DNA of 9,258 nt from Neisseria lactamica (GCA_001067655.1 JUNU01000215.1:1-9258), one strand, 5' to 3'; numbered from the stretch's first letter, positions 1-6,985 are shown. Numbers and translations: made by a program. Notes: generated by a model from the sequence alone, not told the origin.

Positions 1-61
1 AATCGTTCTCTTTGAGCTAAGGCGAGGCAACGCCGTACTGGTTTAAAGTTAATCTACTATA
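1..61. mobile_element. Correia repeat (CREE/NEMIS) end, cut by the window edge
   Basis: Read on the minus strand this begins TATAGTAGATTAAC and continues through CCAGTACGGCGTTGCCTCGC to CAAAGAGAACGATT. From memory this is the terminal inverted repeat and adjoining part of the Correia repeat, a small non-autonomous transposon-like element of Neisseria flanked by a TA target duplication. Only one end is present; the element continues to the left of base 1. The element end is at the TATA of 58-61. There is one difference from the terminus I remember (TATAGTGG). Correia ends can create promoters or RNase III sites, but no such role can be shown here because the neighbouring gene is outside the window. 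Confidence 0.85.
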
Positions 62-88
62 TTTAATCAAAGCGAATCTTATTCAATT

Positions 89-177
89 AGCGTGGGCTTT
101 GCCCACGAATCCTACCGTTTAACCATTCGAATGGGGTGGTTGTCCTTGCATTTTATTTCGTGGGCAAAGCCCACGCT
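89..177. repeat. Palindromic inverted repeat pair, MITE-like
   Basis: A 21-base arm at 89-109, with core CGTGGGCTTTGCCCACG at 91-107, is repeated as its perfect reverse complement at 157-177, with 47 bases between. Each arm is itself a palindrome with a three-base centre, so the segment could form one large hairpin or two small ones. It lies immediately beside the Correia end, in the non-coding region downstream of gapA. No coding sequence was seen in the 47-base interior. It may be a small dispersed intergenic repeat of commensal Neisseria; that is inference. Confidence 0.75.
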
Positions 178-202
178 ACTCGTAGCTGCAACGGCAACCT
201 AT

Positions 203-326
203 CCCTTTCCTCGTCGGACGGGGGAAGGTTAGGATGGGGGTGGCTTTGTGGGTTTAGATAAAATTAAATTCGTTCAGCCCGTAGAGCCACCCTCTCCCCA
301 ACCCTCTCCCGCCGGACGGGAGAGGG
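203..326. repeat. Imperfect 42-base inverted repeat with GC-rich arms
   Basis: The left arm (203-244, starting CCCTTTCC and ending GGGTGGC) is an imperfect reverse complement of the right arm (285-326, starting AGCCACCC and ending GAGAGGG). About 40 bases lie between, AT-rich in part. Each arm also carries a small internal dyad around CGGACGGG. The shape is that of a dispersed intergenic repeat that folds into a long stem. It is non-coding and separates the Correia-side repeats from the gapA terminator. Confidence 0.65.
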
Positions 327-341
327 AGTAGATTGAAGGTA

Positions 342-380
342 AAAACAAGGTCGTCTGAAAAAATTTTCAGACGACCTTTT
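342..380 (-). terminator. DUS-pair hairpin terminator behind gapA
   Basis: Exact DUS copies face each other at 348-359 (AGGTCGTCTGAA) and 366-377 (its reverse complement), giving a long stem with a very short loop. Read in the gapA direction the stem is followed by a T-rich stretch (TGTTTTT, the complement of 341-347). The hairpin starts about 45 bases after the gapA stop codon. Paired uptake sequences acting as intrinsic terminators are well known in Neisseria. Confidence 0.85.
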
Positions 381-387
381 CTCTTAC

Positions 388-396
388 TTATCCACA
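388..396 (+). promoter_or_regulatory. DnaA box, perfect TTATCCACA
   Basis: Perfect match to the DnaA-binding 9-mer, lying between the gapA terminator and the gapA stop codon. It is the leftmost of the 14 TTATNCACA sites in the window. Whether DnaA binds here is not shown by sequence alone. Confidence 0.5.
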
Positions 397-422
397 GACT
401 GGTTTACCCAATCCGAAATCCT

Positions 423-1427
423 TTAGATTTTGCCTGCGAAGTATTCCAAAGTACGGACGAGTTGGCAGGTGTAGGACATTTCGTTGTCGTACCAAGCGAC
501 GGTTTTTACCAATTGTTTGTCGCCTACGGTCATTACGCGGGTTTGGGTCGCGTCGAAGAGCGAGCCGTATTCGATGCCGACGACGTCGGAAGAAACGATT
601 TGATCTTCGGTGTAGCCGTAAGATTCGTTGGCGGCAGCTTTCATCGCGGCGTTGATTTCTTCTTTGGTTACAGGGCGTTCGAGGACGGAAACCAATTCGG
701 TCAGCGAGCCGGTGGCAACGGGGACGCGTTGGGCGGAGCCGTCGAGTTTGCCGTTCAATTCAGGGATAACCAAACCGATGGCTTTAGCGGCGCCGGTGCT
801 GTTGGGCACGATGTTGAGCGCGGCGGCACGGGCACGGCGTAAATCGCCTTTGCGGTGCGGTGCGTCAAGGGTGTTTTGGTCGCCGGTGTAGGCGTGGATG
901 GTGGTCATCAGACCTTCGACTACGCCGAATTCTTTTTGCAGGACTGCCGCCATCGGGGCAAGGCAGTTGGTGGTGCAGGAAGCGGCGGAGATAACGGTTT
1001 CGCTGCCGTCCAAAATGTCTTGGTTCACGCCATATACGACGGTTTTTACGTCATTGCCGCCGGGCGCGGAAATAACGACTTTGCGCGCACCTGCGCGGAT
1101 GTGGGCTTCTGCTTTGGTTTTGCTGGTAAAGAAGCCGGTACATTCGAGGACGACGTCCACGCCCAAATCGCCCCAAGGCAATTCTTCAGGATTCGGATTG
1201 GCGAAGACTTTGATTTCTTTGCCGTTCACCACGATGGCATCGTCTTTCAATTCGGCAGTACCTTGGAAGCGGCCTTGGGTGCTGTCGTATTTGAAAAGGT
1301 GCAGCAGCATTTCGGCAGGGGTCAGGTCGTTAACGGCGACGACTTCGATACCTTCGGCTTTTTCAATTTGACGCAATGCCAGACGGCCGATGCGGCCGAA
1401 ACCGTTAATCGCTACTTTGATACTCAT
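423..1427 (-). CDS. gapA: Glyceraldehyde-3-phosphate dehydrogenase, type I
   Basis: Catalyses the reversible, phosphorylating oxidation of glyceraldehyde 3-phosphate to 1,3-bisphosphoglycerate in central carbon metabolism, in the cytoplasm as a tetramer. The 334-residue protein has the usual length. The N-terminal Rossmann motif NGFGRIGR is at residues 8-15, and Asp34 in AVNDL suggests NAD preference. The active site SCTTNC carries nucleophile Cys151, with the general base His178 in TTIHAYTGDQ. The C-terminal WYDNEMSY motif is also present. The start is fixed by a strong AAAGGAGT ribosome-binding site (1434-1441) six bases upstream of ATG. A TACAAT that could be a -10 box lies at 1474-1479 on the minus strand, but no good -35 was found. 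Neisseria can carry two gap paralogues; I did not decide which one this is. It is followed by a DUS hairpin terminator and appears monocistronic. Confidence 0.97.
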   Translation of the reverse strand: MSIKVAINGFGRIGRLALRQIEKAEGIEVVAVNDLTPAEMLLHLFKYDSTQGRFQGTAELKDDAIVVNGKEIKVFANPNPEELPWGDLGVDVVLECTGFFTSKTKAEAHIRAGARKVVISAPGGNDVKTVVYGVNQDILDGSETVISAASCTTNCLAPMAAVLQKEFGVVEGLMTTIHAYTGDQNTLDAPHRKGDLRRARAAALNIVPNSTGAAKAIGLVIPELNGKLDGSAQRVPVATGSLTELVSVLERPVTKEEINAAMKAAANESYGYTEDQIVSSDVVGIEYGSLFDATQTRVMTVGDKQLVKTVAWYDNEMSYTCQLVRTLEYFAGKI

Positions 1428-1557
1428 TTTGATACTCCTTTAATAGGGAAAGGGGAAGAATTTCAGTAAGGGCATTGTATCCTGAAATAAAACTACTACC
1501 TAGAATTACACGAGGCTACTTTAAAAATGTTTGATTTAAATAAAAAAACCATGAAAT

Positions 1558-1569
1558 AGGTCGTCTGAA
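1558..1569 (+). repeat. Single DNA uptake sequence (AGGTCGTCTGAA)
   Basis: Exact copy of the window's DUS dialect, unpaired, in the gapA-lpxC gap. DUS are recognised during type IV pilus-dependent transformation by the minor pilin ComP. As a lone copy it cannot form the usual DUS terminator hairpin. Confidence 0.9.
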
Positions 1570-1600
1570 AACGTACATTGGCAAGATTTGCAGCCATATT

Positions 1601-1852
1601 TGGGGATAAATTCCGGCCTGTTTTTAAAATTAATATGTAATTATTTAAAAAAATGGTGATTCTGATGAGTACGTCCCTATTTTGTGGATAACCTGATTAC
1701 TGATTGTATAATCAAATTATTGTATTCATTTAAAGGCTGCGTTCAAGTTTTGTTTTGTGTGAGAACAAAGTCGGATAATCTGTAATCGTTTGAATATTTC
1801 TGTGGATAAAATCGGATTTTTCCACTCGGATTACACGACATATTGTGGATAA
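1601..1852. other. Origin-like cluster: AT tract, DnaA boxes, IHF site
   Basis: Perfect DnaA boxes, all read as TGTGGATAA on the plus strand, lie at 1683-1691, 1801-1809 and 1844-1852. A one-mismatch copy, TGGGGATAA, is at 1601-1609 in the same orientation. Between the first copy and the perfect boxes is a tract of 33 bases (1621-1653) with a single G and no C, suited to duplex unwinding. A perfect IHF consensus lies at 1710-1722. An AT-rich unwinding element, ordered DnaA boxes and an IHF site are the classical parts of a bacterial oriC. No dnaA, dnaN or gidA gene is nearby, so an origin or DnaA-titration role is inference; regulation of lpxC or gapA by DnaA is another possibility. Confidence 0.45.
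1710..1722 (+). promoter_or_regulatory. Candidate IHF binding site
   Basis: AATCAAATTATTG matches the IHF consensus WATCAANNNNTTR at every fixed position and sits between DnaA boxes at 1683 and 1801. Such a match is expected by chance only about once per 33 kb of balanced sequence on both strands, somewhat more often in AT-rich DNA. Binding is not demonstrated. Confidence 0.4.
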
Positions 1853-1867
1853 TCTTACCGGTACAAA

Positions 1868-1879
1868 GGGTCGTCTGAA
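1868..1879 (+). repeat. Variant DNA uptake sequence
   Basis: GGGTCGTCTGAA differs from the local DUS only at the first base, and the ten-base GTCGTCTGAA core is intact. It is unpaired and lies 117 bases upstream of lpxC. Confidence 0.7.
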
Positions 1880-1995
1880 AAATCTATAGTTCTGAAACGC
1901 CTACATTAGCAAATACTATTAAAAATAATGGATTATTTTTTCCTTTTTATCGTATTATCCAAACATCAAACCAATGATTACTAAGGAGGCGGTTT

Positions 1996-2910
1996 ATGCT
2001 GCAACGAACTTTAGCAAAATCCATCAGCGTAACCGGCGTCGGATTGCATTCGGGAGAACGGGTCGCGCTGACCCTGCATCCTGCACCTGAAAACAGCGGG
2101 ATTTCCTTCCGCCGTACCGATTTGGACGGCGAAATGGGCGAAACCATCAAACTTACGCCCTACCTCATCAACGATACGCGCCTGTCGTCCACCATCGTAA
2201 CCGATAAAGGCGTGCGCGTCGGCACGATTGAACACATCATGTCCGCGCTGTCCGCCTACGGCATCGACAATGCGCTGATTGAGTTAAACGCGCCCGAAAT
2301 CCCGATTATGGACGGCTCCAGCCTGCCGTTTATTTATCTTTTGCAAGATGCGGGCGTTGTCGATCAAAAGGCGCAAAAGCGGTTTTTGAAAATCCTCAAG
2401 CCTGTCGAAGTCAAGGAAGCGGGCAAATGGGTGCGCTTTACGCCGTATGACGGCTTTAAAGTGACGCTGACCATCGAATTCGACCATCCGGTTTTCAACC
2501 GCAGCTCGCCCACTTTTGAAATCGATTTCGCGGGCAAGTCCTACATCGACGAAATCGCGCGCGCGCGCACCTTCGGCTTTATGCACGAAGTGGAAATGAT
2601 GCGCGCCCACAATCTCGGACTGGGCGGCAATTTGAACAACGCCATCGTGATTGACGACATGGACGTTTTAAATCCGGAAGGTTTGCGTTATCCCGACGAG
2701 TTTGTCCGCCACAAAATCCTCGATGCCATCGGCGATTTGTATATCGTCGGACACCCGATTATCGGCGCATTTGAAGGCTACAAATCCGGCCACGCCATCA
2801 ACAACGCTTTATTGCGTGCGGTTTTGGCGGACGAAACCGCTTACGAATGGGTGGAATTCGCCGACGACGAAGATTTGCCGTCCGCCTTCCACGAGCTGCC
2901 GGCGGCTTGA
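1996..2910 (+). CDS. lpxC: UDP-3-O-acyl-N-acetylglucosamine deacetylase LpxC
   Basis: Zinc-dependent cytoplasmic enzyme that removes the acetyl group from UDP-3-O-acyl-GlcNAc, the first committed step of lipid A synthesis and so of lipooligosaccharide assembly. The 304-residue length is typical (E. coli has 305). The zinc ligands are visible as His80 in GTIEHIMSAL and His238 and Asp242 in VRHKILDAIGD. Catalytic Glu79 and His265 (in YKSGHAIN) are present, as is the TFGF segment near residue 191. A strong TAAGGAGG ribosome-binding site (1982-1989) six bases before ATG fixes the start. It is divergent from gapA and convergent with ggt. Two candidate terminators follow. In several Neisseria it lies in a cell-envelope region; here its neighbours are metabolic genes. 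Confidence 0.98.
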   Translation: MLQRTLAKSISVTGVGLHSGERVALTLHPAPENSGISFRRTDLDGEMGETIKLTPYLINDTRLSSTIVTDKGVRVGTIEHIMSALSAYGIDNALIELNAPEIPIMDGSSLPFIYLLQDAGVVDQKAQKRFLKILKPVEVKEAGKWVRFTPYDGFKVTLTIEFDHPVFNRSSPTFEIDFAGKSYIDEIARARTFGFMHEVEMMRAHNLGLGGNLNNAIVIDDMDVLNPEGLRYPDEFVRHKILDAIGDLYIVGHPIIGAFEGYKSGHAINNALLRAVLADETAYEWVEFADDEDLPSAFHELPAA

Positions 2911-2933
2911 GATAAGACGGTGTACAAAAAGGT

Positions 2934-2963
2934 TGTGGATGATTGTTCGTCCACAGCATTTTT
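2934..2963 (+). terminator. Short intrinsic terminator after lpxC
   Basis: TGTGGATG (2934-2941) pairs with CGTCCACA (2948-2955), with one G-U wobble and a six-base loop. Three bases later there is a run of five T at 2959-2963. The hairpin begins 23 bases after the lpxC stop. The left arm is also a DnaA box with one mismatch, which may be why this hairpin carries the same word as the boxes nearby. Confidence 0.55.
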
Positions 2964-2972
2964 ATTCAATAG

Positions 2973-3012
2973 AGGTCGTCTGAAATCTTGGTTTTAAGTT
3001 TTCAGACGACCT
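2973..3012 (+). terminator. DUS-pair hairpin between lpxC and ggt
   Basis: Exact DUS at 2973-2984 and its exact reverse complement at 3001-3012 form a stem of at least 12 base pairs, extended by nearby A-T pairs and CTT/AAG. The T stretch that follows is short (CTTTC), so termination may be modest. It probably backs up the lpxC terminator and provides uptake sequences. Confidence 0.7.
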
Positions 3013-3055
3013 TTCAATAAAACAAAACCATCTTCCGCCAATATTTCAAACATGA

Positions 3056-3209
3056 TTATCCACATGACTATCTAATCTATCCTTCTGAAAAATAGAAAGA
3101 TTATATTTTTTCTCAAATTTTATACACATTTTATCCATAGCTTTTCTCCAGCGGTAAAAAAGGTCGTTTGAAAACCCAAATTCGGATTTCAGACGACCTT
3201 TTATCCACA
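3056..3209 (+). promoter_or_regulatory. Three DnaA boxes between lpxC and ggt
   Basis: Perfect TTATCCACA occurs at 3056-3064 and 3201-3209, and TTATACACA (allowed by TTATNCACA) at 3120-3128. A one-mismatch copy, TTATCCATA, is at 3131-3139. All have the same orientation, opposite to the gapA-lpxC group. The last box directly abuts the right arm of the ggt terminator. The region is between convergent genes, so promoter control is an unlikely role. Confidence 0.45.
3156..3203 (-). terminator. DUS-pair hairpin terminator behind ggt
   Basis: An exact reverse-complement DUS at 3188-3199 pairs with a DUS carrying one change (AGGTCGTTTGAA, 3161-3172). The change leaves an A-C mismatch in the stem of the ggt transcript but a G-U wobble in the opposite transcript. 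In the ggt direction the stem ends in a six-base T run (complement of 3156-3161). It starts about 20 bases after the ggt stop codon. Confidence 0.8.
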
Positions 3210-3222
3210 AGCTAATCAGTGA

Positions 3223-4992
3223 TCAATCGCCCATGACTTTGCCTTCGCGGCGCGGGTCGGCACCGCCGAGCAAACCGTCTTTGCCGATCACAATGCCTTG
3301 TACGCCGGAATTCAAATCGCGGACTTGGACTTTGTAGCCCAGTTTTTCCAATGCTGCCGCTTTGTCCGCCGCAGCGGTTTTTTCCTCGATTTCATACTGG
3401 CTGCCGCGATTGAGCATATTCGGCAGGGAGATTGCCGCTTGAATGTCCATGCCCCAGTCGATATGCGCCAACAGCGTTTTGGCGACGAAACCGATGATGC
3501 GGCTGCCGCCGGGCGAACCGACCGCCAGATAAGGCTTGCCGCCTTTCATCACAATGGTCGGCGCCATCGAAGAACGCGGCCGTTTGCCGCCCGCCACGCT
3601 GTTGGCCACCGTTTTACCGTCCGCGCCGACAGGGTTGAAAGCAAAATCGGTCAATTCATTGTTGAGCAGATAGCCGTTTGCCATCAGTCCCGAGCCGAAC
3701 GCGTTTTCAATCGAAGTCGTCATCGACACGACGTTGCCGTCTTTATCCACAACCACCAAATGGCTGGTGGACGGCAGCTCTACCGCCATACCCTGCGCGT
3801 ATGCCTTGCCGAACTTGCCTGCCTGAATGTTCTCCAACGCCTTGTCGGATTGGCGGATTTCTTCGGCGCGCGGTTTCAGGTAAGCCTGCGAAATCAAGGC
3901 ACGGGTCGGGACGTTGACAAACGCGGGATCGCCGACGTAATAATCGCGGTCGGCAAACGCAATCCGCGACGCATCGCCTATCCAGCGCCAACTGTGGATA
4001 TTTTCCGCGCCTAATGCCTTCATATCCTGATTTTGCAGGACGCCCAAAATCTCGCCCAAAGCAATCGCGCCCGAACTTGGCGCGCCCATGCCGCAGACTT
4101 CGTATTCACGATACGGCGCGCAAACTGGTTCGCGCTCGATAACGCGGTAGTTTTTCAAATCCGCCATACTGATTTTGCCGGGGTTATCCACAGCGCCGGT
4201 AACGGCACGGACAATATTCTGCGCCTGCGCCCCCTGATAAAACGGCGCGCTGCCTTTTTCCGCCAACAGGCGTACGGAGCGGGCAAATTCAGGGTTTTTC
4301 AACACCGTTCCCGCTGCCAAAGGCTTGCCGTCGGGCAGGAAATACGCGGCGGTTTGCGGATAGCGTTTCAAAGGCTCCAGATTCTGCTCGATGGATTTCG
4401 CCATGCGTGGTGAAACGGTAAAGCCTTGTTCTGCCAAAGCAATCGGTTTGTCAAACAGACTTGCCCAAGGCAATTTGCCGTAACGCTTGTGGACATCTTC
4501 CAGCAGCTTCGGAATCCCCGGCACACCGACCGAACGGCCGCCGACCACTGCGTTCATAAAGCCCATCGGCTTGCCGTTTTCATCCAAGAAAAGCGCCGGC
4601 GTTGCCGCTTTCGGCGCCGTTTCTCGGGCATCAAACGTCGTCAGTTTTTTCGCCTTATTGTCCCAATACACCAAAAACGCGCCGCCGCCCAAACCGGAAG
4701 ACTGCGGCTCGGTCAGTCCCAGCGTGGTCTGCATGGCGATCATCGCATCTATCGCGCTGCCGCCGCGTTTCAAAACCTCGTATCCCGCCTCGGTCGCCAA
4801 CGGATTGGCAGACGCCGCCATATAATGCTTGGCGCGGATCAATTTCTGCTCGGTCAGCCCCGTCCCTTGTTCCGGCGCACGGTTATCCACAGCCGTCGGC
4901 ACAGGCGCGGCATCAGGTTTCTGCATCGGCTGGTGCGCGCACGCTGCCAAAACCAAAGCTGCCGACAGGTTTAATCCAAAAGAAAATTTCAT
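3223..4992 (-). CDS. ggt: Gamma-glutamyltransferase, lipoprotein precursor
   Basis: Cleaves the gamma-glutamyl bond of glutathione and related peptides, by hydrolysis or transpeptidation, supplying glutamate and cysteinylglycine. The 589-residue precursor has a short signal sequence ending in lipobox LAAC with lipidation Cys18. Its E. coli relative is a soluble periplasmic enzyme; meningococcal Ggt is reported, from memory, to be inner-membrane attached. Family proenzymes self-cleave before a catalytic threonine, here Thr409 in PSTSH, separating large and small subunits. Other landmarks are Arg123 in FDARETAP, LLNNELTDF (442-450, with Glu446 where E. coli has Gln), SSM (474-476) and GSPGGSR (493-499). 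GGGAG (4998-5002) is five bases upstream of ATG. The coding sequence contains three perfect DnaA boxes. No operon partner is present. Confidence 0.95.
   Translation of the reverse strand: MKFSFGLNLSAALVLAACAHQPMQKPDAAPVPTAVDNRAPEQGTGLTEQKLIRAKHYMAASANPLATEAGYEVLKRGGSAIDAMIAMQTTLGLTEPQSSGLGGGAFLVYWDNKAKKLTTFDARETAPKAATPALFLDENGKPMGFMNAVVGGRSVGVPGIPKLLEDVHKRYGKLPWASLFDKPIALAEQGFTVSPRMAKSIEQNLEPLKRYPQTAAYFLPDGKPLAAGTVLKNPEFARSVRLLAEKGSAPFYQGAQAQNIVRAVTGAVDNPGKISMADLKNYRVIEREPVCAPYREYEVCGMGAPSSGAIALGEILGVLQNQDMKALGAENIHSWRWIGDASRIAFADRDYYVGDPAFVNVPTRALISQAYLKPRAEEIRQSDKALENIQAGKFGKAYAQGMAVELPSTSHLVVVDKDGNVVSMTTSIENAFGSGLMANGYLLNNELTDFAFNPVGADGKTVANSVAGGKRPRSSMAPTIVMKGGKPYLAVGSPGGSRIIGFVAKTLLAHIDWGMDIQAAISLPNMLNRGSQYEIEEKTAAADKAAALEKLGYKVQVRDLNSGVQGIVIGKDGLLGGADPRREGKVMGD
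3743..4891 (+). promoter_or_regulatory. Three DnaA boxes inside the ggt coding sequence
   Basis: Perfect TTATCCACA is present at 3743-3751, 4184-4192 and 4883-4891, all in the same orientation; a one-mismatch copy (TGTGGATAT) is at 3993-4001. On the ggt coding strand the boxes read GTG GAT AAC or GTG GAT AAA and encode Val-Asp-Asn (residues 35-37), Val-Asp-Asn (268-270) and Val-Asp-Lys. The first two are in segments that look poorly conserved, so protein constraint is not an obvious explanation. Confidence 0.4.
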
Positions 4993-5019
4993 ATCTGCTC
5001 CCTTTTAGTTGAGATATTT

Positions 5020-5061
5020 TTCAGACGACCTGTGGTTGAAAAACACAAAAGGTCGTCTGAA
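5020..5061. repeat. DUS pair in reversed polarity upstream of ggt
   Basis: The reverse-complement DUS (5020-5031) comes first on the plus strand and the forward DUS (5050-5061) second, the opposite order from the other pairs in the window. They can still pair, with an extra GTG/CAC, but no T run follows on either strand. The pair lies about 30 bases upstream of the ggt start between divergent genes, so it is not placed as a terminator for either. Confidence 0.8.
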
Positions 5062-5150
5062 ACATGAAAACCGATTGGACTGTTTATCTCTTCGGACAGT
5101 TCCGTTTGAGCCCGGTATAAAACCGGCAGGCTGTGTGTATAGCCGGAAAG

Positions 5151-5276
5151 TTATACACAAAACCAAACCGGATTTCAAAATTATCCACATCTGCGAACAA
5201 GGCAAACAGCAGTTTATCCGCATCCAAAATCTGCATTCAACTTATTGAACTGAAAAAGGAATCAAAGTTATACACA
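5151..5276 (+). promoter_or_regulatory. DnaA box group upstream of gnd
   Basis: TTATACACA at 5151-5159, TTATCCACA at 5181-5189 and TTATACACA at 5268-5276 are all in the same orientation; TTATCCGCA at 5214-5222 has one mismatch. The first two start 30 bases apart, and the last overlaps the expected -35 zone of the candidate gnd promoter. DnaA could repress or activate gnd, or the group may be part of a wider titration region; neither is proven. Confidence 0.45.
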
Positions 5277-5300
5277 AGAAAAATCGCGACTCAATATAAT
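5268..5300 (+). promoter_or_regulatory. Candidate gnd promoter
   Basis: A perfect -10 hexamer TATAAT is at 5295-5300. No good TTGACA lies 16-18 bases upstream; that position is instead covered by a DnaA-type box ending at 5276. If used, the transcript would have a leader of roughly 165 bases before the gnd start. A factor-dependent promoter is possible. Confidence 0.35.
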
Positions 5301-5470
5301 CATCTATTTATTATTTAAAATCTTATTTATAGTTTGTTTCCCAACACGCAGGCAAAGCCCGCAACGTAAAGGCATCTTTTCAAAAAATTAGATAGTTAAG
5401 GATTGTTAAACCTCTGTAAATCAGATAGAGTTACGGCTGATAAATTAAATTAATAATGGAGCTTCCATCA

Positions 5471-6919
<1,449 letters not shown>

Positions 6920-6935
6920 TTTGTCTGAATCAGAG

Positions 6936-6985
6936 AAAAGGTCGTCTGAAAACCCAAAATTCTTGGTTTTCAGACGACCTTTTTA
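6936..6985 (+). terminator. DUS-pair hairpin terminator behind gnd
   Basis: Left arm 6936-6954 and right arm 6965-6983 are perfect reverse complements over 19 bases, built around exact DUS copies at 6939-6950 and 6969-6980 and extended by AAAACC/GGTTTT. A T run ends the right arm (6980-6985). It begins 17 bases after the gnd stop. This is the strongest terminator in the window. Confidence 0.92.

Larger units (their letters stand above)
1428..1995. other. AT-rich gapA-lpxC divergent intergenic region
   Basis: A 568-base region without a convincing gene between divergently transcribed gapA and lpxC. It holds the gapA leader, one exact DUS (1558-1569), one DUS with a first-base change (1868-1879), an almost pure A/T tract at 1621-1653 and an origin-like group of DnaA boxes with an IHF site. 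A possible lpxC -10 is TATTAT at 1953-1958, without a clear -35. The region is much longer than two divergent promoters need. Confidence 0.8.
2911..3222. other. Convergent lpxC-ggt intergenic region
   Basis: A 312-base region without a gene. From left to right it holds a small stem with a T run (2934-2963), a DUS-pair hairpin (2973-3012), three DnaA-type boxes (3056-3209) and the ggt DUS-pair terminator (3156-3203). The middle part, around 3065-3120, is AT-rich, and I see no further structure in it. Confidence 0.75.
4993..5470. other. ggt-gnd divergent intergenic region
   Basis: A 478-base region with no credible gene; short open frames cross it but are interrupted by DUS and lack family features. 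It contains the ggt ribosome-binding site, an outward-facing DUS pair (5020-5061), a small dyad CCGGT-ATAAA-ACCGG (5112-5126), three DnaA-type boxes (5151-5276), a perfect TATAAT (5295-5300) and an AT-rich gnd leader. An imperfect palindrome GCAGGCAAAGCCCGC near 5349-5363 resembles the core of the repeat at 91-107. Confidence 0.7.

Noticed and set aside
1..422. CRISPR array or tRNA in the repeat-rich left end
   Set aside because: The repeats are inverted pairs of three different kinds, not direct repeats with regular spacers, and no cloverleaf or CCA end was seen.
333..842. 169-residue open frame opposite gapA
   Set aside because: It lies almost wholly antisense to gapA, crosses the DUS terminator, shows no recognisable protein pattern and has no ribosome-binding site.
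855..1469. 204-residue open frame opposite gapA
   Set aside because: Composition is that of the reverse strand of a GC-rich gene; gapA on the other strand has full catalytic motifs, so this is a shadow.
1474..1479. gapA -10 box TACAAT as a stand-alone promoter feature
   Set aside because: No -35 hexamer at 16-18 bases and no extended -10 TG, so the support is too weak for its own entry.
3298..4014. 238-residue open frame opposite ggt
   Set aside because: Antisense to well-supported ggt coding sequence, with no family features; similar frames at 4033-4413 and 4426-4974 are rejected for the same reason.
5112..5126. CCGGT-ATAAA-ACCGG dyad as an operator with an internal -10
   Set aside because: Five-base arms are too short to be significant and no -35 is found at a proper distance; kept only as a note in the intergenic entry.
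5009..5248. 79-residue open frame between ggt and gnd
   Set aside because: It contains a DUS and two DnaA-type boxes in the same non-coding stretch, has no ribosome-binding site and resembles nothing known.
5456..5470. Upstream ATG for gnd adding five residues
   Set aside because: GGAG at 5458-5461 is well placed for the ATG at 5471, and the shorter protein aligns catalytic Lys183 and Glu190 to the usual family numbers.
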